From Theocolax elegans (lineage: Eukaryota > Arthropoda > Insecta > Hymenoptera > Cerocephalidae), in assembly GCA_026168455.1 (NCBI GenBank), contig CM047426.1:43976307-44040306 (forward strand): a stretch of DNA of 64,000 bases, read 5' to 3'. A program made the position numbers and the translations under genes. The notes under the pieces are model-generated. The model was not told where the DNA came from, ran no database searches, and saw only the letters and a program-made list of their open reading frames with translations. Below are positions 11,490 to 22,550 of the stretch, in pieces; within the stretch, counting starts at the first letter, position 1, and the number at the start of each line of letters is the position of its first letter.

Positions 11490-12238
11490 GATATAAGCTA
11501 TATAGATCGTTTGGAGGTTACTCAAATTTAAAAATTAACTACGATTTCTGAACGAGAAGTTAGATTTGTATAGGTTCATTCGCAAAATATTTATCTGACA
11601 GAGATTCACCAAGGAATCCAGAAAAATATACTAAACTTAGAACTGCATTTAGAGATAAGAAAACTCTAATTTGCCACGAAGACTATTTGAGTAGTTATAA
11701 ATCTTATATTAGATTAATTTTTTTTTATTTTTTTTTTATTTTTAAGTTTACCAAGAACTATTATATTAGATTAATTTTAGAGAATTAAGTAAATAATTGA
11801 TTAAGCATAAAATACAGCCAATCTCAATTTAATTTATAAAACCTAAAGAAATGGAAAAATATATCATTTCCATCAAGAAATATTTAATATCGGATAAACG
11901 TGACGCATCAACTGCACGTAAGTAATGACTACTTAAAAGTATTGAATTGTTGACTTGAATAACTAGGAAAGAACGTCAGTAGAACATGTTCCTTATATAA
12001 AAAAGTGATTGCCGGATGTTGTGAAGCTAAGTGAAACGGCTGTGTGATTGGTTTACGTTTTACGCATGCGTTTAAAACATTGTAGATTAGATTTGACAGC
12101 GCGAGAAACGTAATGTTTAAATTTTCTTGACCAACTCGGAGTATAATAAATCATGAATAAATATATTATTAAAAGTTATTGTTTTATGTAAATATAACAG
12201 CGTAATATGTCAAGTAACGACTGTTAAAAAACGCAAGA
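11490..12238. other. Unassigned AT-rich DNA, probably within a Helitron body
   Basis: No coding frame or RNA gene is visible. The right border coincides with a Helitron-like 3' end, so part of this stretch may belong to a non-autonomous Helitron whose 5' end I could not find. Confidence 0.4.
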
Positions 12239-12266
12239 GCGCGCGGAGCGCGCATTTTAATTCTAG
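12239..12266 (+). mobile_element. Helitron 3' terminus (hairpin plus CTAG)
   Basis: A GC-rich hairpin (GCGCGC 12239-12244, loop GGA, GCGCGC 12248-12253) is followed after 9 nt by CTAG (12263-12266) and then T. A short hairpin just inside a CTRR end inserted before T is the classic Helitron 3' signature. Confidence 0.65.
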
Positions 12267-12798
12267 TACTACTATAACATTTTCAGAACGTTACGCATGA
12301 GGCATACAATACAAATAAATATATATAATAACCTAGAGTAACTTCACGGATAACGTTGGAGAATTCAGTTATACGTTGTAAAACTAGCGTAACGTAACGT
12401 GGAATGACAACATCACGTACCTTATAAAGTGTCGAGAACAGACCAGAGTTACGTGACGCGATTTAGATAAATAAGTCCAATAAGAGGCGCATAACGTTAA
12501 CAAAACATGACACACAACCATTATGACTTATTATTTAAAACTGAGAGGCTCCGGAGCTGACAATGGTTTTACATTAAAATTATTTAAAATTTAATGTGTC
12601 AAAAAATAATCAAAAATTGTCAATAAATTAATGATATAAAAAATTTTATATATACTAATAAAAGTACTCATTTAAAAGTTGATAATATTTACATAAATTA
12701 ATTAAAAATATTAAAATCATCATAGAAATCAATTTAAATTTATTTGCCAGTCACTACCCCATAAGCACACTTTCAGGGAAAAAGTATTCTATAAGAAA
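12267..12798. other. Unassigned AT-rich DNA
   Basis: No gene, RNA gene or recognisable transposon part is seen here. Confidence 0.4.
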
Positions 12799-13252
12799 TC
12801 TTGAATGTCCGCAAAAAAAGAATTCTTTTTGAAAGCAATAAGTATTAAGGAAGTATTACTAAAGTATTGAAAATCGAATACTTTACAAAAATTTTTAAAG
12901 TATCTAATAAACAATAATCGGTATATAAACAAATCAACCGCGTATTATATGAAAGATAGGCAGCTGATGAGCATGTACAACTTCCGAAACAACATCTAAG
13001 TAAAATGTTGTGATAGCTGTGCGTGCTAAGGCGTAGCACTCTGACTATCAGTTCTGAGTTCGAATCTCCATCAGGATATTTTTTTTTAATAATACCATTT
13101 CTATTTATGTCTGCTAAGCGAATTTCTAATAATAATACGCAAACATTATATTAAACATTTTTTTGAATTAGGTGCGACTAGGTTTATATTTATATATTAT
13201 ACAGAATTCTTTACATATATTTTAAGTAGTATCTTTTAGCGGACATTCAAGA
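12799..13252. repeat. Inverted-repeat-bounded unit with a tRNA-like core
   Basis: A perfect 14-bp inverted repeat, TCTTGAATGTCCGC at 12799-12812 and its complement at 13239-13252, bounds a 454-bp unit, with weaker similarity just outside. Around 13010-13076 is a tRNA-like stretch with a B-box-like GAGTTCGAATCTC. It may be a MITE or a tRNA-derived SINE inserted in one. Confidence 0.45.
13010..13076 (+). repeat. tRNA-derived (SINE-like) segment
   Basis: It contains an A-box-like region (TAGCTGTGCGTGCTAAGG) and a B-box-like GTTCGAATCTC at tRNA spacing, but I could not fold an acceptor stem, so a functional tRNA is unlikely. It reads best as the head of a SINE or a tRNA pseudogene. Confidence 0.4.
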
Positions 13253-13448
13253 ATTATATGATAATATAGAAAAAATTCTTAAAGAAATCTTTTTTATTAA
13301 AATATTAGTATACAAATACTTAAAGAATACTTTTGGATAAGTTACATAATACTTTGTGTTTATTGGGTATCTTGCATTGATGATAACATCCATCAATATT
13401 AGCGCATGTGCTGGTAGTAAGAGACGGGTCAGTGACAAACAATGACCA

Positions 13449-14340
13449 TCAATGGACATAAAACAGACTGTAGGAAATCGAAAGATATCTGTAAAAAATT
13501 TTTAAGTTCTTAATAATACCATTGTAATATTTGCTATAATTTTGTTCGATTATACATTCATTGATTGCATATTGCCTGTCTATTCTTGTATTTTTTATAT
13601 GTTCGTTAATTCTGCATTGGAGTTTACGTTTTGTTTCTCCGACATAAATAGTACTACAATCTTTACATTTGATTCTATATACTATATTAGTGCTACTTTT
13701 TAAATCTTGCGTATCTTTGCGTCTTACAATGATGCTACCAAGATTATTACAAATTTTCCGAGTGGTTCTCATATCTATATTTTTTAAACTATTTCACATT
13801 TTTTCATAAAAGTCAGGAATATATGGAATATTATATAACATTTGTAAAAAATCTATTTTTAATACAATTGTTAACTATTTGTAATTGAGAGGTCTCTTTA
13901 ATCTTCACTAGTTTTTTCTTAAAATTGTTTTCAATAAATTTCTTAGGATAGTTATTATTCTTTAAAATTGTTTAACAAGTAAAATATTTTTCTTATGAAA
14001 TTTATTATCCGCTAATAAAATAGCTTTGTCTGTTAACTTACTTGCTCTTTTTATGCAATAAGGGATGAGAAGATTCTTTTTAAAACCAGTTAGTAATTAT
14101 TTTATTGTCTATGTTTTTAATTAAAGTAACTTCTAAAAAATTAATTTATTTATCTATTTCTGTTTCATAAGTAAATTTTTTGTGGTAGCTATTAAATATT
14201 GTTAAGACCTAATCTAATTTTTTTAGGTATCACCATAATTGTATCATCAATATATCTTGTAAAAAACAGGGCTGAAATCCAATTTTCTGATACACTCCTC
14301 CTCCAAATCAATCATTACGATATCAGCAAAAATTTAACTA
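13449..14340 (-). pseudogene. Penelope-like element, reverse transcriptase and GIY-YIG endonuclease fragment
   Basis: Read from 14340 down, the translation shows a reverse transcriptase end with FFTRYIDDTIMVI (YxDD motif, near 14250), then INFLEVTLIK and a WF..S.HP stretch typical of Penelope-like elements, in broken frames. It ends with a GIY-YIG endonuclease frame (13449-13772) containing VYRIKCKDCSTIYVGETKRK followed by RINEH, with the CxxC linker usual for this group. Stops and frameshifts make it inactive. No terminal repeats were found. Confidence 0.8.
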
Positions 14341-14539
14341 TAGATGGTTAGCTCATCGGTGAACCATATCCTCGAATTGAAAAAACGTATTTTCTATTAC
14401 AAATTGAAATGTGAAATCTACTTGAACTTAAGTTAAACCTACTTAAAATTTCAGTAAGCGCAACGGTTTTTTACTCTGACTATTGTAAAAAAGATAGAGC
14501 ATTTAATATAATTGATTGTTGATATTATTATCATTACTT

Positions 14540-14845
14540 CAATGGCGTCACGAATTGACTTAGAATGAAGAGTACGTCGTCTGCAGTAGAATATTAATCC
14601 AATCGCAATCACCAGAACTAAGACACAGCCAATAAAAATGCCAGCTATATCTGGTATTTTCGGACTTGAGCGTTCAATCTGTAAATTAATTTAATGTAAA
14701 GCATTACAAAATATATTGACTATTTGTAATTTTAATTTATTTATTTAATTTTGTACCTGTTTTGGTTCTGGAAGCACCGTCGTGCTATTTGTAATGTTTC
14801 CACTAGGTGGTATAATATTATGTATAGGTTTTGGCGTCAATGGAA
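14540..14845 (-). pseudogene. Exons of a single-pass membrane protein (host gene or gene remnant)
   Basis: Two exon-like blocks with consensus borders and matching phase. Exon 1 is 14845-14757 (89 nt), preceded by TTCAG and followed by GTACAA. Exon 2 starts at 14678 after an AG acceptor. Joined, 29 codons of Pro/Thr/Asn-rich sequence with NIT and NST glycosylation sites run without a stop into a hydrophobic helix (IAGIFIGCVLVLVIAIGLIF) and a basic CRRRT stop-transfer. A donor (GTAATG) could end exon 2 near 14550. Upstream sequence to 15190 contains further protein-like pieces but with stops, so the locus may be a pseudogene. The family is not recognised. Confidence 0.5.
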
Positions 14846-15444
14846 CTGAAAATACAAATTGAGTAAATATCTATAACAACCTTAGATGTAAAATTCCATA
14901 TACATTAAATAGACCAGCACTCAAATACGTTTTTAAGTATACAGAATCTGAATCAGGTGTAGGTTTGACAAAGTTTGTATTGCTTTATTACTGTGTTTTT
15001 AAATGTTAATGTGGATTCTTTCAGCAAATGCACGCCGGCAATATTTCACATTGGGACGTTTCGTTGAGTCATTTTTAGAGGTAGCGTTTAAGTTGATTTA
15101 AAGATCAACTTTTTCTTTTAGGCAATACAAATTTTTGCCTGGGTATTCTGAAAACGAGAAAAATTTAACATTTAAATACATAAATTAGTTATATTTAAAG
15201 ATCACGATAATGGTAAATTTCATGATCTCTTTTTGAACTGTTTGCGTTGTTTGTCAGTATGTTGATATAACAAGAATTTATGATAAACAATCCTTTTTTC
15301 AATAAAAGTAATTTTATTGAATAGTTGAGCAACTTTATTAGACCTTGTTATGTCGATGTGATCAGGGTTACCATTTAGGATTTTTCTGCCCGCTCTACTA
15401 TGTTATGTAAACGAAGTCATGCGATTGCAATAAATAAAAAGTAC

Positions 15445-15639
15445 CTCTATCTGGCAAACCTGGATGTGACAAATATTACCAGTATTAAAAGTAAGAAAAT
15501 AAATATTACCACTATCTAAAGCAAAGATTCTAAAAGATGATAGAAGCACTATTACAAGATGGCATTCAAATGACCTCGAAAATGAGCTAACTTTGTCAGA
15601 CACAAGATTTAAATTCAGCATACTTGAAATCGTATTGTA
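15445..15639 (-). other. Possible additional exon (65 codons)
   Basis: The block is preceded by a TTTTTGGCAG acceptor and followed by a GAG|GTACTT donor. It is 195 nt long and open in one frame, giving a hydrophobic, strand-rich peptide with LDSGNIYFLTFNTGNI. It could be an extracellular exon of the membrane protein at 14540-14845, but the next downstream acceptor (after 15148) does not keep phase for long, so the link is weak. Confidence 0.25.
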
Positions 15640-15789
15640 CTGCCAAAAACAATGATTATTGCAACACATATCTATATTATATTAAAATATTTCATAAAAT
15701 TACTGCCACCGTTTTCATTTAAAACTTTTACATTTTATTTTTTTATATTTGTACTTATATTATTTGTATTTTATTATTCTTTGTATTAG

Positions 15790-16260
15790 TAAAAACCAGC
15801 GGGGTAATCCCAATAGACTTCTCAGTTCTCGTGCGAAAAAGGATTTACGAGATCAGTAAAGAAAAGGGCAGAGCGAGAACTCCCACAGAATTACGGACAA
15901 AGACACTTTATGTCTAGCAGAATTGGTGGACTGACAGTGACAAGGACAGATGGATGAGACGACTAATAAAAGACGGTGGACTATGGAAGGACAGGTCTGG
16001 GAATGTTAACTTCTACGTAACCCATCAGCTTTTCTCCGGATACGCATACTTCCGTCAACATCTGCACAGAATGGGGAAGGTCACTCCTCCTCCTGCAGGT
16101 ATTGTGGATACGACCAAAATGACGCGGAGCGCACGTTCTACGTTGTTCCCGCTGGACAGCGCAGACAGAGACTAGAAAACGAGACAGGAAATATTACACC
16201 GGACAATGTTATTCCCTTAATGTTAAGCAACAGGAAGACATGGGACGTATGAAGAAAAAA
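15790..16260 (+). pseudogene. Non-LTR retrotransposon ORF2 C-terminal fragment (R1/I-like)
   Basis: The translation contains VNFYVTHQLFSGYAYFRQHL followed by HRMGK, and in the next frame CRYCGYDQNDAERTF. This is the usual end of R1/I-type ORF2, where a conserved FF..YL.R.GK block precedes a CCHC-like Cys/His motif. It is shifted and truncated on both sides. It belongs to a different LINE group from copies A-C. Confidence 0.6.
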
Positions 16261-16428
16261 CAAAACAGATAAGATAAAACAGACAAGACAAACAAACTAG
16301 TGGATGTTACGATCCCCTGTCCTTTGGCTGCGGTGGTTTCTGCCAACCGACGATCAGAGGATCAAGAGTTTAGCTGGCCGACGACTACGAATGCTTCGAC
16401 TGCATGATTTACTATCTTCTATCTGCTA

Positions 16429-16704
16429 CATAAACACTTACAAAGATAATGAAAACATATTTGTAGACGTTTCAAAAAACCCAGTTACAATTAATATGAA
16501 ATTGTTGCAATATATTACTAAATATATATTGTTCTTCTAACATGGTACCGATATGTGCATTAAAATTTTAACTTGTATGAAATTGTCCAAATTTTTAAAA
16601 ATACGTTTATTCTATTAAAATTAATACCATTAAAATAAATTCGAACTGGGCTTTTTGAAATGTCTACAAATATGTTTTTATTATCTTTGTAACTGTTTGT
16701 GAAT
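16429..16704. mobile_element. Foldback (MITE-like) element
   Basis: Arms at 16429-16486 and 16644-16704 are inverted copies with few mismatches, sharing ACATATTTGTAGAC and TTACAAAGATAAT, around a 157-bp AT-rich centre. No coding capacity and no clear target duplication. Confidence 0.6.
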
Positions 16705-16709
16705 GTAGC

Positions 16710-17039
16710 ATTGAGAATAGACTGAGAAATGATTGATCATGAAAGTTAAGCAGCATTGACCGCGGTTAATAAGTGGATGGGTGAATAACTAACATAAACA
16801 GAAAAATATGTAATACTTTTTTTTATTTATTTTACGTTTTTTTGACAATTTTATGTGTTTTTACCTAATTTTTTTTAGAGAATTATACTACATACCTTTC
16901 TCTTGGAAATTTCCAACGAAATAATCACGTTATTTAACATGTAAAAAATCATGTGATTAAACACGTGTTACAGTATGTGATTAATCACTTTTATAAATCA
17001 CATATAAATTAACTTTTATTGTTTTATTACTCTGCGTGT
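16710..17039. other. AT-rich DNA with short palindromes
   Basis: No gene. Repeated ATGTGATTAA and CACGTG-like words around 16920-17000 make short dyads. Confidence 0.35.
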
Positions 17040-17260
17040 AACTCTGATTCATCGCAGATTCAGTAAACATTCAATACCAATTTTTTACTGATTCAATCCT
17101 GATTTTATACTGATTCTGTACCAATTCAATTCTGCGTTTTGGGAAAAAGTTACTGCTGATTCAGTACTGATTTCACTCTGATTCGGTGATGATTTTATAT
17201 TGATGCAGTGATGATTTCATATTGATTTAAATATGAAATCAGTACTGAATCAGCGTGAAT
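17040..17260. repeat. Degenerate CTGATTCAGT repeat ending in a 21-bp inverted repeat
   Basis: About a dozen imperfect copies of a (TA)CTGATTCAGT-like word cover the stretch. A perfect 21-bp inverted repeat lies at 17155-17175 and 17234-17254. It may be a small foldback built from the repeat, or the end of a MITE. Confidence 0.55.
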
Positions 17261-17329
17261 AAAACAGATATTTCTCTTTTTTATTGTTTTTAAATAAAAT
17301 AATACTTACACCAATGTCTATATTTATGT

Positions 17330-18170
17330 ATGATTTGCCTAGTATACTCCAGTACAGCGAATACATGATCAATGCTCATGACACCCGAGTTTAGTACTCT
17401 TTTCTTCTTACTGACCTCAAAATGGGTTTTAACCGAATTACTTAGGATGCGAATGCTGTTGAAGCCTGGGCGACATCAAACGGCTAATGTTATATGTTGA
17501 AAAGCCTAAAGTGATGATATTGTCAAGTCAGGCATATATATCATATATGTAGACCTAACAGCTACTCTACACGTGAAATTAGCTGACAGTTATTTAGATT
17601 ATGAAAATCATGTGAAATTTCGCCCACTGGTCCAGGCAGGTACTGACAATCTCACACAGAGTTCATGGACAGTTGTATTCGTTAAGGTTTCACAAAAGCT
17701 TTGTCGCAAAAAACTAGAGAGCAACTTGTTGAAGCGCTGATAAAGCCGCATTTTGATTATACGTATGTGTACTATGTACAACGAATTAGATTAGATAGAC
17801 TAAGAATATAATACTCCAGCTTCTCGATACATGCGTTAGATTTGTATACGGAAATTTGCACAGATACAAGTATATCACACCCTACAGATTGCACTTACGT
17901 TAACTGTCGATCGAGTCAAGAAAGTTACTATTCATTGGCTCACTTGCATTTCATGTAATAACTACAAACTTACCATATCATCTTATTGACCATTTCATTA
18001 AGGTTGGCAATTCAGGTAATTATTTCCATTCATCAAGACATCCACTTAAACCATTAACTTATCTACCTCCTCATAACGCTAAACAGATCATACATAATTA
18101 CTGCCACTAAATTATTAAATTGATTGCCATGCGTATAGTTTGAACCATCTCATCTAAATCATTTTAGCCT
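17330..18170 (+). pseudogene. LINE ORF2 fragment, same family as copies A-C
   Basis: Heavily mutated reverse transcriptase and C-terminal region on the plus strand. Traces include the DANAVEAWATSNG and VMILSSQAYIS blocks (17445-17545), LCRKKLESNLLKR (near 17700) and the LDTCVRFVYGN block (near 17830). No 5' part or tail is seen. Confidence 0.6.
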
Positions 18171-18477
18171 GAGAAGAAAAGGTCATCAGGGAGAACCTGA
18201 TTTGTCACCACGTACAATACTTGAGAGAATTACGCGAACCAATAAAAATAAGTATCTAGACTCAACTGATAGCCATCTCAATCCCAGTCTAGAAGAAGTA
18301 ACATGATCACGCTTTAACTGGTTACCCCACGAATCTGACATAGGCATTGAGCAAATTCTGCAGTTTCAGATTTATGGTTTAATCAAGGAAGTTTCAAGGA
18401 AAGCGCGCGCCTATAATATCGAAGATAGTGGAGAAGACCGTATATACGTTATGAGATTGAATTGATTGTCTCGGCCA
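18171..18477. other. Unassigned DNA
   Basis: No gene or repeat recognised; perhaps the 3' region of the preceding LINE fragment. Confidence 0.3.
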
Positions 18478-18640
18478 GTCCAGGAAAGGGGATATCCACA
18501 TACCGAGATACTTAATCTCATTTTGATATCTTAAATATTCGCTGCCTATCATGACCTTCGCGTCAGTTGAAAGGTTAATACGTGATATAAACGCATGATT
18601 TACATTAAGGGGGTATAACCGATCACTTATCTCTCTGTAT
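18478..18640 (-). pseudogene. Short LINE ORF2 fragment (minus strand)
   Basis: The plus-strand text parallels copy C at 23190-23310, for example CCAGTCCAGGAAAGGGGATATCC beside the equivalent stretch in copy C, and CGTGATATAAACGCATGA. It is a short piece of the same family in opposite orientation to 17330-18170. Confidence 0.5.
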
Positions 18641-18669
18641 TATTAAAAAAATGTATATATATAGATATA

Positions 18670-19230
18670 CTCATTAATCTATTCGGGATATTTGTATTTC
18701 CGGGATATTTGTTTCTGGATATTTCGGGAATAATTACGAGATTTTATGGGATATTTTCTGGATATTTCGGGAATATTGGGAATTCCGAATTATTAACACT
18801 AATTACGGGATTTTTCGGGAATACTGGGATATTTTCATTAATTATTGTATTTTTTGGGAATTCGGGGAATTTTTAAGGTATTTCGGAAGATTTGCACTAT
18901 ATCGGGGATATTTGCATTTGAATTCCGGGATATTTGCATCAATTTCGGGATATTTCCGGAATTCTGGGAATTTTAAAGGTTTTTCGGGATATTTGCATAA
19001 ATTTCTGGATTTTTTGAGAATTCCGGGAATTTTTAAGGTATTTCTGGATACTTGCAATAATTACGGAATTTTTCAGGAATTCATGAATATTTGCATCAAT
19101 TTCTGGATATTTCGGGAATTGGAGGAATTTTATAAGTATTTTTAAAGTAATTTTTCGGGAAATTGGTATAATTTCATTAACTATTGGATCTTTTGGGAAT
19201 TCCGGGAATTATTAAGGTACTTCGGGGTAT
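18670..19230. repeat. Degenerate satellite, about 59-bp unit
   Basis: Consecutive units starting CGGGATATTTGCAT and ending in a GGGAATTTT-AAGGT block repeat at about 59 bp; the two clearest units begin near 18949. Each unit is itself built from two GGGATATTT half-words. Open frames on both strands here are by-products of the repeat. Confidence 0.75.
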
Positions 19231-20160
19231 ATGCAAACAATTTTTAATTAAAACTTAATAATATTTAAAAATGAAAATAAAAGAAATATTTCAAATAGTT
19301 ATAAAAGAATTATTAATTTTTAAAATTGATTGTTGTTTTTATATTAATCCAGACTTCTAATCTTAAGATATTCCAGTAATTTTTATAATTAATTACCGGC
19401 CTTATATTTTATAACTTGATATTTCAATTGATCTATACATGAAAAGCTGGGGGTTGGCGAGCGTAGCGAGCAGGGAGCTCCCCCTAGTAAAAATAGAAAA
19501 GAGTAGAGGACCCAACACTTTACCCTAATGTATACCCGAATTTACCCTGAGTTAATCCGATAAATCACCAATCTGATCAACCACTGCCTGTGTTCATTAT
19601 GAACTTTACGAATAAGTCTTTTAATGATTTCATCAAATACCCCTAGGAGCACCGTTTGGGTGCTATGACCTTTGCAAAACCTGGCGTGCCTATCTGTTAG
19701 TAACTTATTAGTAAATCTGTTAGTAAATACTAAATGTTGAAGTAATTAAACACGAGTCAGTCCTGCTCGACCTTGCTAGGGAACAGAATACAGAAGAACT
19801 TTCAACAATCAGGGAAATAATCCTGGTATAACATTGAGTTGAATTAGTCAGCCAGTTTTGGTGATAGCTGCGATTTCAGAAGCTTATAGAAGCTATTCTC
19901 ACAGATGTAGAAGTGGTTCTTAAAATTACACGGTTTTTTGGCGGGGGCAGGGAAGAAACAAAACAATGGAGAGATAATTGAAGTCTGGTTAAAAGCAAAG
20001 AGAAATTAATCAAGAAAGTCAGAAGGAAACAGTAGAATATAATTCGAGACAGATGCCTAATGAGTATTCAATCCATGAGAAGAGAAGAAGGTAAGAGGAG
20101 TGGATGATAGTGAAATTTGCTCGTATCTAGTGCATTAGAAACACGGCTACGTAAATTTTT
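19231..20160. other. Unassigned DNA with a possible Helitron 3' end
   Basis: At 19441-19487 a GC-rich segment (GGCGAGCGTAGCGAGC, GGGAGCTCCC) ends in CTAG followed by T, like a Helitron terminus on the plus strand, though the hairpin is atypical. The rest shows no coding potential I can support. Confidence 0.35.
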
Positions 20161-21600
20161 ATTCAGTTCATAATCGGTTGCAAAATAAGTCCTTTAGATT
20201 TTTCTGTAAACAGCATTCGTAGCTCTAATATTATCATGGAAATGAGTTTAGCAGGTGCTAGCGAATCGAATGTTTCAATAATAGAGTTAGTAAGATGAGC
20301 ATTTGATGTTAAGATATCGTTCAAATGGTCTGAAAGAGTTAGAATAAATGTGAGTGAATTAAAAGAACTATAGCGTTTAAAAACTGCATTAAATAGTACT
20401 TGCTGGTCAGGCCTATTGATTTGGACGGAAGAAAATTCTAGAATTGGAAAAATTAATAAAATGTAAAGTGACGGACTAATGGTAGAAATAAATGTTGTGG
20501 ACAGACTATTTAGATTGACTCTCTTGAGATTACGTAACCAATACCTTATCACGCTTGTCGGTGTGCTTGCGAGATTAATATTATGACAAATTGAATCATG
20601 ACCGGCAGCGAAAGGATCCGCCGATTTAAACCAATTATATATAGGTGATGGATCACGGATCAGAAAGAGGTCTAAACAAATGTGGGGGAAACTTGATGAC
20701 TAGGCAGGGTGTGTCGACTTCAAAAGAATTAGTGTATGGTTTAAAGCTGAAATATTACCTCTTATCATAGCTGCTACACCACCAGGGGCATTCATGTCGA
20801 CGTTAAAATTGCCTGTTACCGCAACACGGCTATGATAAGGCAATATGTCTGAGAGAATCTCAAAGAAATTATGTGGATGTTATGTTGGTCATCAATATAC
20901 TACAGCAAGAATGAATGAGAATGTTCTACCAGTCAACAGCAGAATTAAAAATTCAGGTGAATTTGAGGAAACCTGTTTAGAATGAGCAATTGTTTTAACC
21001 ATATACTCATTTCGGACATATTCGTTCCTCCTTCTCTTTCCCTGGATGGTTAAATACTTAACTGTTGATGAATCATATGTGTACAAAAAAGTCGTGCCTA
21101 AACTGACAATGGATTTATATATACATATTTAAATGACTTTCATAACTTGTATTGAATGTAGACAAAATTTGAATTACAAGTACTTTTGAAGTTGTCGAAT
21201 CCAAATCTGGCATTAGAATTGTATTGTGGGTTGTTGGTTAAAAATAATTATAGAAATGAATTTAGCAGAAATGGAAAATCCTAGAAAACATATTCACGTA
21301 CATATAGAACTGTGAGTTGCAGCTGTCGGTTTTGGCACGCAAAATCTGAAAAGTTTTGCCAGTTAAGGGGTTAATATGATCGGAGGAATCGTACTTAGTA
21401 AGAAAAGTCTCAGTGATATCAATGACATCATATGATTTCGGATAAATTAATGATTCTTTGGATATAAAATAAGCTTTGTGTCGGTTAATATTTGAATGGA
21501 AAGTAGAGAATGATTTTGTTTTTAAGTTTGGACAATTGACTTGATCGATTCGATTTCATTGAAAATTATTACGAGATGTTGGAAAAATGGAAAGAGATCT
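20161..21600 (-). pseudogene. Decayed LINE ORF2, endonuclease part (minus strand)
   Basis: Read on the minus strand, the 20163-20552 frame matches the linker between endonuclease and reverse transcriptase in copy C, with IIETFDSLAPAKLI as the anchor. Sequence up to about 21550 parallels the copy C endonuclease on the same strand. It is diverged, with stops, and lacks the reverse transcriptase. Confidence 0.6.
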
Positions 21601-21950
21601 GCTACGAGTCAGTCCATCGCTACACGCAAAACAACTGTGAATCGCTGATGAGAGTGTGTCGTCGTCGTTGTAAGTAGCAATGTATACAGTGAACCCGTCT
21701 AATTCGTTTGATGATAATCAGTAGGGACGCAGTCCCGTCCAAGCTGTGCGAATTCGAGCTTTCTTGAGTAAAACAAAAATAATTATTTAAAGAATCACCA
21801 ACTACAGCTCTATCCTTCTATTTAAAAATGTTGTTCCGACACTTGTAACTAGAGCTCGAAGATGACGCGCGTGAGATAAAATTGCAATAAGATAGAGATA
21901 GCAATAGAAAAGGCGTTATTTACTCATCGGAAGTACGGGCAGAGTGCGAG

Positions 21951-21952
<2 letters not shown>
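21601..21952. other. Unassigned DNA upstream of the (GA)n tract
   Basis: No gene recognised. It may be the pre-insertion flank of LINE copy C. Confidence 0.3.

Positions 21953-21996
<44 letters not shown>
21953..21996. repeat. (GA)n tract at the 3' boundary of LINE copy C
   Basis: A pure GA tract directly abuts the (GAGTT)n tail of copy C. The matching tract on the other side of the element is at 27065-27158. Confidence 0.9.
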
Positions 21997-21998
<2 letters not shown>

Positions 21999-22550
21999 GA
22001 GTTGAGTTGAGTCTTTATTTGGGTATTCTGGGGAAAACCCCTTATACACATCGGTCTGGTTAGGTATAGATTTTACAATAAAATACAAAGAATATAAACG
22101 CTGTTGCCATCGCAAGTATAAAAACAGTATTTAAAATAAATAACGTGATTTAAAAACAATAACAATAAATAAAATTTAAAAGGCAAATACAACGATATAA
22201 AACTTAACAACTAAATAAAAAATATAAAACAAAAGAGGTAAAATTTGCGGAAATGGTTAAAAGAAAATAAAAATAAAATAATAAATAAAAGAAATAAAAG
22301 TACTAAAACACGCAGAATATCCGTACGAAGCGGTAAAAGTGACAACTTAGAAATAAACTAAGAATTAAAATTAAAATATCCTGTATTAGGCGAATAGAAT
22401 TGCAGCGCTCGCAGTGAAAAATATCACAATTTATTTACATTACAAGGTAAAAATAACACAAATTCGCAGTAAAAGTGTACAATACAATAAAACGAAGAAA
22501 ATAAATAAATAAATAGTTAACATGACAGATAATTTCATTGAACGCTAGAC

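Noticed and set aside
13010..13076. Functional tRNA gene
   Set aside because: The boxes are present, but no acceptor or anticodon stem folds properly.
18842..19145. Two opposite-strand frames rich in NSGIF/KYPE repeats
   Set aside because: They are products of the 59-bp satellite period, not genes.
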